This document shows positions 59,694 to 64,000 of a stretch of 64,000 bases of DNA, piece by piece (positions within the stretch are counted from its first letter, which is position 1; every line of letters starts with the position of its first letter). The notes under the pieces were generated by a model. That model saw only the letters and a list, made by a program, of their open reading frames with translations. It ran no database searches and was not told the DNA's origin. This stretch comes from Streptosporangium brasiliense (GTDB taxonomy: Bacteria; Actinomycetota; Actinomycetes; Streptosporangiales; Streptosporangiaceae), in assembly GCF_030811595.1 (NCBI RefSeq), contig NZ_JAUSRB010000002.1, positions 1,612,001 to 1,676,000 of the forward strand. Direction: 5' to 3'. The position numbers and the translations under genes were made by a program.

Positions 59694-60823
59694 CTACCCC
59701 CCTCGAACAGCGGGATCTCGCTGTCCTCCGGGGTCTCCGGGACGGCCGGCAGGGGGCAGTAGCGCGCCCAGGAGTCGAGGAAGTCGGCGCGCTGGTAACC
59801 CTTGGCCTGGGTGCCGTCCAGGAAGCGGATGTTGGCCGAACGGATGTCGTACTCGTGCAGGATCACCCCGAGCTTCCTCGCGGTCAGGCCGGTCGGTCCG
59901 TAGTCGGCCCAGGGCGCCTCAGGGTCTGCCTTGAGCCGCTCCAGCAGGACTGCAGTCGGCAGCGCGGGATCGGTGCCGAACACGGTGCGGCAGTCGGCCA
60001 GCAGCCGGACCCGGATCGAGGTCTCGCTGTTGTCGTCGGCCTCGGCGGTCAGCGTGAGCACGGCGGCGCGGGCGCGCTCCGGCCAGTGCCCGCCGGCGTG
60101 GTCGGCGACGGCGACCAGGGGTTCCCAGGTGTCGGCGGCGCGGTCTTCCACCGGCATCGCCGGTTCGGCCTGTTCCAGGGTGGCCAGGTCGGCGCGCAGC
60201 CATGCGGCGAACTGCTCAGCCAGTTGGCGCAGCGCGGGCCGGTCGCGGCGGTGCCGGTAGGGGGCGACAGTTTCGCCGGGGCCACGCCGGCGCATCCGCA
60301 CCACCACCGCCCGGTCCTCGATGGTGTCTGGCATCGCGCCGATACCGGCGAGCGCGGCCATGGCGAACGTCGGGATGGATTCCACCCGGTTCAGTGCGGC
60401 GTCGTAGCGCTTGGCGGGCCGGTTGCGCTGGTGGCCGGCGTTCAGCAGGCCGCGTAGGTCCTCGTTGCCATCGGCTTTCGGGCCGAAGATGGTGTCCGCC
60501 TCATCGACCAACATCGTGGGCGGGTCCTCGCTGATGGACCGGTAAACGGCCGGGGTGCTGGCGTTGACGGTGATGAACGGCTCATGGCACGTGGCCTCGA
60601 CCACATCCAGCAGGCGGGACTTGCCGCAGCGCTTTTCTGGGCCGCGGATCACCAGGCGGGGTGCGTGCGCCCATGCGGGTTGGGCGTGAGTGGCGGCGAT
60701 CCACAACGTGACCGCGTGCGCGGCTTCCGGGGTCGGCAGGATGACGTAGCGGGTCAGCGCGTCCAGCAGGGCGTCCAGCAGTTGCGCGCCCTGGGTGCTG
60801 TTGTCGGTGCGGGGCTGGGTCAT
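59624..60823 (-). CDS. DUF3631 domain ATPase of the integrative element
   Basis: A 399-residue P-loop protein. RLVIRGPEKRCGKSRLLDVV is Walker A, and TMLVDEADTIFGPKADGNED Walker B with D-E-A-D. DUF3631 proteins are found in actinomycete plasmids and integrative elements, where they probably unwind DNA in replication. I chose ATG 60823 (AGGAG eight bases upstream) over the longer starts. The C-terminus (SRPNRPNLVIAGQSGT) is encoded by the GTCCCAACC repeats, so its tail is repeat-derived. Confidence 0.85.
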   Translation of the reverse strand: MTQPRTDNSTQGAQLLDALLDALTRYVILPTPEAAHAVTLWIAATHAQPAWAHAPRLVIRGPEKRCGKSRLLDVVEATCHEPFITVNASTPAVYRSISEDPPTMLVDEADTIFGPKADGNEDLRGLLNAGHQRNRPAKRYDAALNRVESIPTFAMAALAGIGAMPDTIEDRAVVVRMRRRGPGETVAPYRHRRDRPALRQLAEQFAAWLRADLATLEQAEPAMPVEDRAADTWEPLVAVADHAGGHWPERARAAVLTLTAEADDNSETSIRVRLLADCRTVFGTDPALPTAVLLERLKADPEAPWADYGPTGLTARKLGVILHEYDIRSANIRFLDGTQAKGYQRADFLDSWARYCPLPAVPETPEDSEIPLFEGGSRPNRPNLVIAGQSGTARIRGTG

Positions 60824-60855
60824 GCGATTGGCTCCTGGACGGGTGAGTGGGCTGG

Positions 60856-61215
60856 TCATGCGCTCCGCCGACGCGGGATCGCTGTGGCGTTGGCTGCGGC
60901 GAGTCGGCGGCCTTGGCGGTCGCCGGGGCGGGGTCTGCCGAAGTCCTCGCGGCGGCCGTCCCATCGGCGGACTTCGAGTTCGGCGTGAGTTGGGGTCCGC
61001 GACAGGTTGCGGATCTGAGCGGCAAGAGCGGCCCAGCGGTCGGCCATCTCCTGGTGAGCGTGGCCGTAGCCGATCTCCCAGCCGGAGCGGTGACCATCGC
61101 GGTAGCCCTGCTCGTATGCCTGACGCTCGCGGCGGTGCTGGCCGTCTAGATCAGCCACGAGTGCGGCGGCCAGGGCATAGGGCACAGGTGTCGAAACCGT
61201 GGTCGGGCGAGTCAT
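60856..61215 (-). CDS. Hypothetical protein of the integrative element
   Basis: A 119-residue protein. A central amphipathic helix region is rich in Arg/Glu/Gln (LVADLDGQHRRERQAYEQGY), and its length and position between the translocase and the DUF3631 gene match small proteins found in related elements. GYRDGHRSGWEIGYGHAHQE is a recognisable repeat-like segment of unknown role. ATG 61215 has GGAGG nine bases upstream. Function unknown. Confidence 0.6.
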   Translation of the reverse strand: MTRPTTVSTPVPYALAAALVADLDGQHRRERQAYEQGYRDGHRSGWEIGYGHAHQEMADRWAALAAQIRNLSRTPTHAELEVRRWDGRREDFGRPRPGDRQGRRLAAANATAIPRRRSA

Positions 61216-61273
61216 GACGGGAGTCCTCCGAGTGGTGTGCTGATGGCGTGGTGGCGCTTTCCGGGCAGCAGGG

Positions 61274-61480
61274 TGTGACCCTGTGACCCCCGGGCGGAGG
61301 GAGGGGGTCAAGGGCTGTTTTCGGGCTTGGGGAGGGGGCAGTGGGTGTGACCCGCACGGGGGTCACACCCGACTGTTTGTGCCGGTCAGGTGGTGCACAG
61401 GGGGGTCACGGGCGGGGTGTGCGGGTCACAGGGCGCTGTGACCCGGTGTGACCCTCGCCTGTGACCCGGGGGTGTGACCC
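61274..61480. repeat. Ten iteron-like TGTGACCC motifs
   Basis: Nine exact TGTGACCC or GGGTCACA copies (61274, 61282, 61346, 61360, 61423, 61437, 61447, 61460 and 61473) and one with a single change (61403), in both orientations. The last five overlap the translocase 3' coding end and its stop (61426-61428). Density is far above chance. Candidate iterons or protein-binding array of the element. Confidence 0.8.
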
Positions 61481-63519
61481 CCGGCGATGACGCGGAAGTC
61501 CTCCAGGGCGTAGCCGCGGGCGCGGGTGCCGCTGCGTTTGAACGGCTGTTCCAGCGGGGCGATGCCGTAGGGGCGTAGCGCGTCGGCCAGTTCGGTCTGG
61601 GACAGGCCGAGTGCGTCGGCCAGCTCGGCCGAGTGCAGCCGTTCGGCGTCGGCGGCGGCGAACGCGGCCAGCGCGCGAGCCATGATCGGCGGGACGGGGC
61701 GGGTCTGCGGAGCGGGGTTGACGGGGTGGATCTGCTCGGCGCGCAGGATCGGCCGGCGCGGTTCAGGCCATGCGGCGGCCGACGTGGGTGCCGGGGCGGC
61801 CGGGCGGTGCCGGGCGAGGTCGAACGGGTCGGCCCAGGCTTCGGCGCCGCCTCCGCCGGGTAGCACGGTCAGATGCCGCGCCGGCGCCACCGGGGCGGCG
61901 GGGATGGCCCGCTCGTAGCCCTCGGCGTCGTCGGTGTCGTGGTCGGTGAACGCCGCGTGCATGCGCTCGTAGCGGTCGGCATAAGCGCGTCCGGCGAACC
62001 GTTGGGCGCGCTCGTCCAGCTCGGGCCGTACAGCGGCGATCTGCACGGCGGCGGAGATGACGGTAGAGGGCAGCATGTACTGGCCCTTGAACGGGCGCGG
62101 CGTGGCCTGGCCGATCTGGACGAACCCGCAGCCCGGTCCGGGCAGGTCGGCGACGTTGACCGCCCGGTTGTGCTCATACATCAGGCCCAGCTCGGACTGG
62201 TCTTGCACGTACATGGCGATCCGCACGTGCGACATCTTTTTGATCATCGGAGGCAGCACGTCGGAGGTCGAGCGCAGCGAGGAAGCGACAATCCGCACCG
62301 CCGAGTCGCGGCCGATGCGCTGGATCTCCTCCAAGGCCTCGCGCAGCTCGCGCACCGACCGGTCGCCGGGGGAGACGGCCTCGGCGCCCTCGTCGAGGAA
62401 GATGACGATCTCGGGCAGGTCGGGGGAGACCGGCATGAGGGTGGTGTCGGCGGCGATTTTGAGTTTCCGGGCGGAGGTCTTGCGGTCCTTGGCGATGCGC
62501 AGCGCGGCCAGGGCCATGTCGAGCGCTTCGGCGGGGGTGGAGGCGGCCCAGTCAACCGCCGGCCGGTCGGTACGCCCGTCCAGCCAGGGTGCCAGCCACA
62601 TCTGCGACAGGCTTCCGCCGTTGAGGTCGATGTGCCACACCAGCGCGTCCCGGCAGCGGGCCACTCCGGAGGTCAGCACGTTGAGCAGGATCGTCTTGCC
62701 CGATCCGGTCTGGCCGATGACCAGGGCGGAGGCTTGGCGCATCGGGACCTGCACGACGTCGCCGTTGCGGTATTCGCCGATCTCGACCGGGTCGGTGATG
62801 CTCGCGCTGGTCGTCAGCGGCGGGAACGGGACCTCCTCTTCCAGGCGGTTGACGGTGGACACGCGCAGCACGACGGCGGCGCGGTGCATGCCGGGGCCGA
62901 CCTCCACTCCGCAGCCCTCGGGAAGCCGGGCGTCGGTGGCCAGCGCGTCGGCGGCGCCGGAGATCTGCGCCAGGGTGGAGCCTGCTCCGGGCAGGTCGAG
63001 GTGGACGTCGTAGCCGGTCCGGGTGGCCCACATGGTCACGTCGGTGACGGTGACCCGCAGGCGGCAGACCCGCTGGATGCGGGCTTCCCATTCGGCGCCG
63101 ATGCGGCTGGTGTGGCGCAGTACCAGAGCGGTACCGGGCCGCCGGGGTGCGCGGGGGGTGTGGCGGCCCAGCGGGGCCAGCAGACCGGCGGTCAGGGCGC
63201 CGATGCCCAGGGCGGCGAAGGTGTTGAGGTTCCATGGGGTGGTGGCCAGGGTGTAGGTCCACCAGGCGCCGGCGCCCAGCCAGCAGCCCAGCCGATACAG
63301 CAGCGAAGCGGGGCCGTGATCGTGGTGGGCACTGACCACGACCGTGCCCAGCGCGCCGGCGGCGGTGGCGGCGCCGCCCCAGATCGGGTTCAGGCCGGTC
63401 AGGTCGCCGATGCTCGCCAGCGCGGCCAGAGCGAGCGCGCCTTGGGCGGTCGCGCTGACCGTGCCGCGCGGGGTCAGGGACCAGTCGGGGCGCGGGGTGG
63501 GGGTCGTGGTGGTGCCCAC
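61426..63519 (-). CDS. FtsK/SpoIIIE-type DNA translocase, TraB-like
   Basis: A 697-residue plasmid-transfer protein. Three or four N-terminal hydrophobic helices (about 25-125: ALALAALASIGDLTGLNPIW, TPWNLNTFAALGIGALTAGL) precede a RecA-like motor. Walker A is GQTGSGKT (269-276), Walker B EIVIFLDEGAE, and LEEIQRIGRDSAVRIVASSL a further conserved block. A C-terminal winged-helix (LHSAELADALGLSQTELADA) resembles FtsK-gamma or TraB clt-binding domains. It would pump double-stranded element DNA between hyphae. GTG 63519 has AAGGAG upstream. Its tail is encoded by the iteron array. Confidence 0.92.
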   Translation of the reverse strand: MGTTTTPTPRPDWSLTPRGTVSATAQGALALAALASIGDLTGLNPIWGGAATAAGALGTVVVSAHHDHGPASLLYRLGCWLGAGAWWTYTLATTPWNLNTFAALGIGALTAGLLAPLGRHTPRAPRRPGTALVLRHTSRIGAEWEARIQRVCRLRVTVTDVTMWATRTGYDVHLDLPGAGSTLAQISGAADALATDARLPEGCGVEVGPGMHRAAVVLRVSTVNRLEEEVPFPPLTTSASITDPVEIGEYRNGDVVQVPMRQASALVIGQTGSGKTILLNVLTSGVARCRDALVWHIDLNGGSLSQMWLAPWLDGRTDRPAVDWAASTPAEALDMALAALRIAKDRKTSARKLKIAADTTLMPVSPDLPEIVIFLDEGAEAVSPGDRSVRELREALEEIQRIGRDSAVRIVASSLRSTSDVLPPMIKKMSHVRIAMYVQDQSELGLMYEHNRAVNVADLPGPGCGFVQIGQATPRPFKGQYMLPSTVISAAVQIAAVRPELDERAQRFAGRAYADRYERMHAAFTDHDTDDAEGYERAIPAAPVAPARHLTVLPGGGGAEAWADPFDLARHRPAAPAPTSAAAWPEPRRPILRAEQIHPVNPAPQTRPVPPIMARALAAFAAADAERLHSAELADALGLSQTELADALRPYGIAPLEQPFKRSGTRARGYALEDFRVIAGGHTPGSQARVTPGHSAL

Positions 63520-63563
63520 CTTCGTGTCTCCTTCCGTGTCAGGTCGCGTCGGTCAGGGGCGGG

Positions 63564-63899
63564 TCAGACGTTCCACAGCGGTTCGTTGGTGCGCGGTGCC
63601 TCCTCGCGCTTGAGGTCGTCGGCGTGCGCCCGGCGAAACAGCGGCCCGATCTCCTCGGCCAGGCCCACCAGCTCGGCCTGAGCCTGATACAGGCGATGGA
63701 TCGCCTCGACCACGGCGGGGTCGATGGGGTATTCGGCCTGAAGGCGGGTGGTGTAGGTGCGGATCGCCAGCGCCACGTAGGCGGGTACCTCGGTGAGCTG
63801 GTCCAGCTCCCGGGAGACCACCCACATGTCGGCGGGCGCGTGGCTGGCGGCGGCGGCGTTCATCTCGGCGGCCGTGGCGGCCAGCGGGAAGGTGGTCAT
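63564..63899 (-). CDS. Hypothetical protein of the integrative element
   Basis: A 111-residue helical protein without clear domains (VSRELDQLTEVPAYVALAIR, AIHRLYQAQAELVGLAEEIG). It is adjacent to and upstream of the translocase on the same strand, 44 bp away, so probably cotranscribed. ATG 63899 has AGGAGG nine bases upstream. No function can be given. The remaining bases to 64000 are upstream sequence without a recognisable gene. Confidence 0.65.
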   Translation of the reverse strand: MTTFPLAATAAEMNAAAASHAPADMWVVSRELDQLTEVPAYVALAIRTYTTRLQAEYPIDPAVVEAIHRLYQAQAELVGLAEEIGPLFRRAHADDLKREEAPRTNEPLWNV

Positions 63900-64000
63900 G
63901 GCGCGGGTCCTCCTGTAGGTGCTGGTTGGTGCGGTGTAGGGGTGACGGCGCCGATCCGAGCCGGTCGCCGTGGTCTTGGCCTGGCCGGCCGACTCGTCCC

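Larger units (their letters stand above)
57794..64000. mobile_element. Left part of a pSAM2-like integrative element (AICE) at tRNA-Ser
   Basis: The order tRNA-Ser, tyrosine integrase, excisionase, DUF3631 ATPase, small protein and FtsK/TraB-like DNA translocase, all on the minus strand after the tRNA, is that of an actinomycete integrative and conjugative element. attL should lie in the tRNA 3' half, near 57860-57882; attR is beyond the window, so the length and right-end cargo are unknown. Confidence 0.8.

Overview
The window is about 70% GC DNA from a filamentous actinomycete, most likely the Streptosporangiaceae (Streptosporangium, Nonomuraea or a relative). That placement is inferred from the codon bias, frequent GTG starts, SCO5389-family and DUF5063 genes, F420-type oxidoreductases, LytR-CpsA-Psr (LCP) proteins, a SARP/AfsR regulator and a pSAM2-like integrative element. 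No marker for an exact species was seen.

Layout. 1-12.9 kb: flavin reductase, acetyltransferase, LCP protein, a giant LuxR regulator, an orphan sensor kinase, a repeat-invaded L,D-transpeptidase, GlxA-type and ArsR regulators, an MFS transporter and an AurF-like diiron oxygenase. 13-19 kb: a TetR gene beside two matched operators, then a tightly overlapping five-gene operon (KASIII/OleA-like, GT2 glycosyltransferase, P450, OleC-like ligase, OleD-like dehydrogenase) that looks like an olefin or beta-lactone lipid pathway without OleB. 20-26.7 kb: a second LCP protein, an SsuABC-like ABC transporter with its Rrf2 regulator, an SMR exporter and a CooC-like ATPase behind a Zur-like box. 26.7-38.7 kb: F420 oxidoreductase, a degenerate AbrB gene with an MNT/HEPN toxin-antitoxin pair, rnhB, a LysR/aminotransferase pair, a small secreted protein divergent from an AfsR-type SARP, and a methyltransferase. 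38.8-49 kb: regulators, SURF1, phosphatase, amidohydrolase, a second F420 oxidoreductase and surface or membrane proteins. 49.4-57.7 kb: housekeeping core, ask-asd, DUF5063-recR-ybaB, dnaX and the SRP RNA. 57.8-64 kb: tRNA-Ser(GGA) followed by the left end of an integrative element (integrase, excisionase, DUF3631 ATPase, FtsK/TraB-like translocase) that runs off the window.

The most unusual structural signal is a recurrent one. At least seven chromosomal genes (L,D-transpeptidase, MFS, AurF-like, zinc-ribbon protein, second F420 oxidoreductase, M15-like protein, DUF5063) carry tandem, partly diverged copies of their own last 15-40 bp, stop codon included, immediately downstream. Two genes of the mobile element end inside dense repeats in a similar way, and several enzymes have in-frame GC-rich minisatellites.
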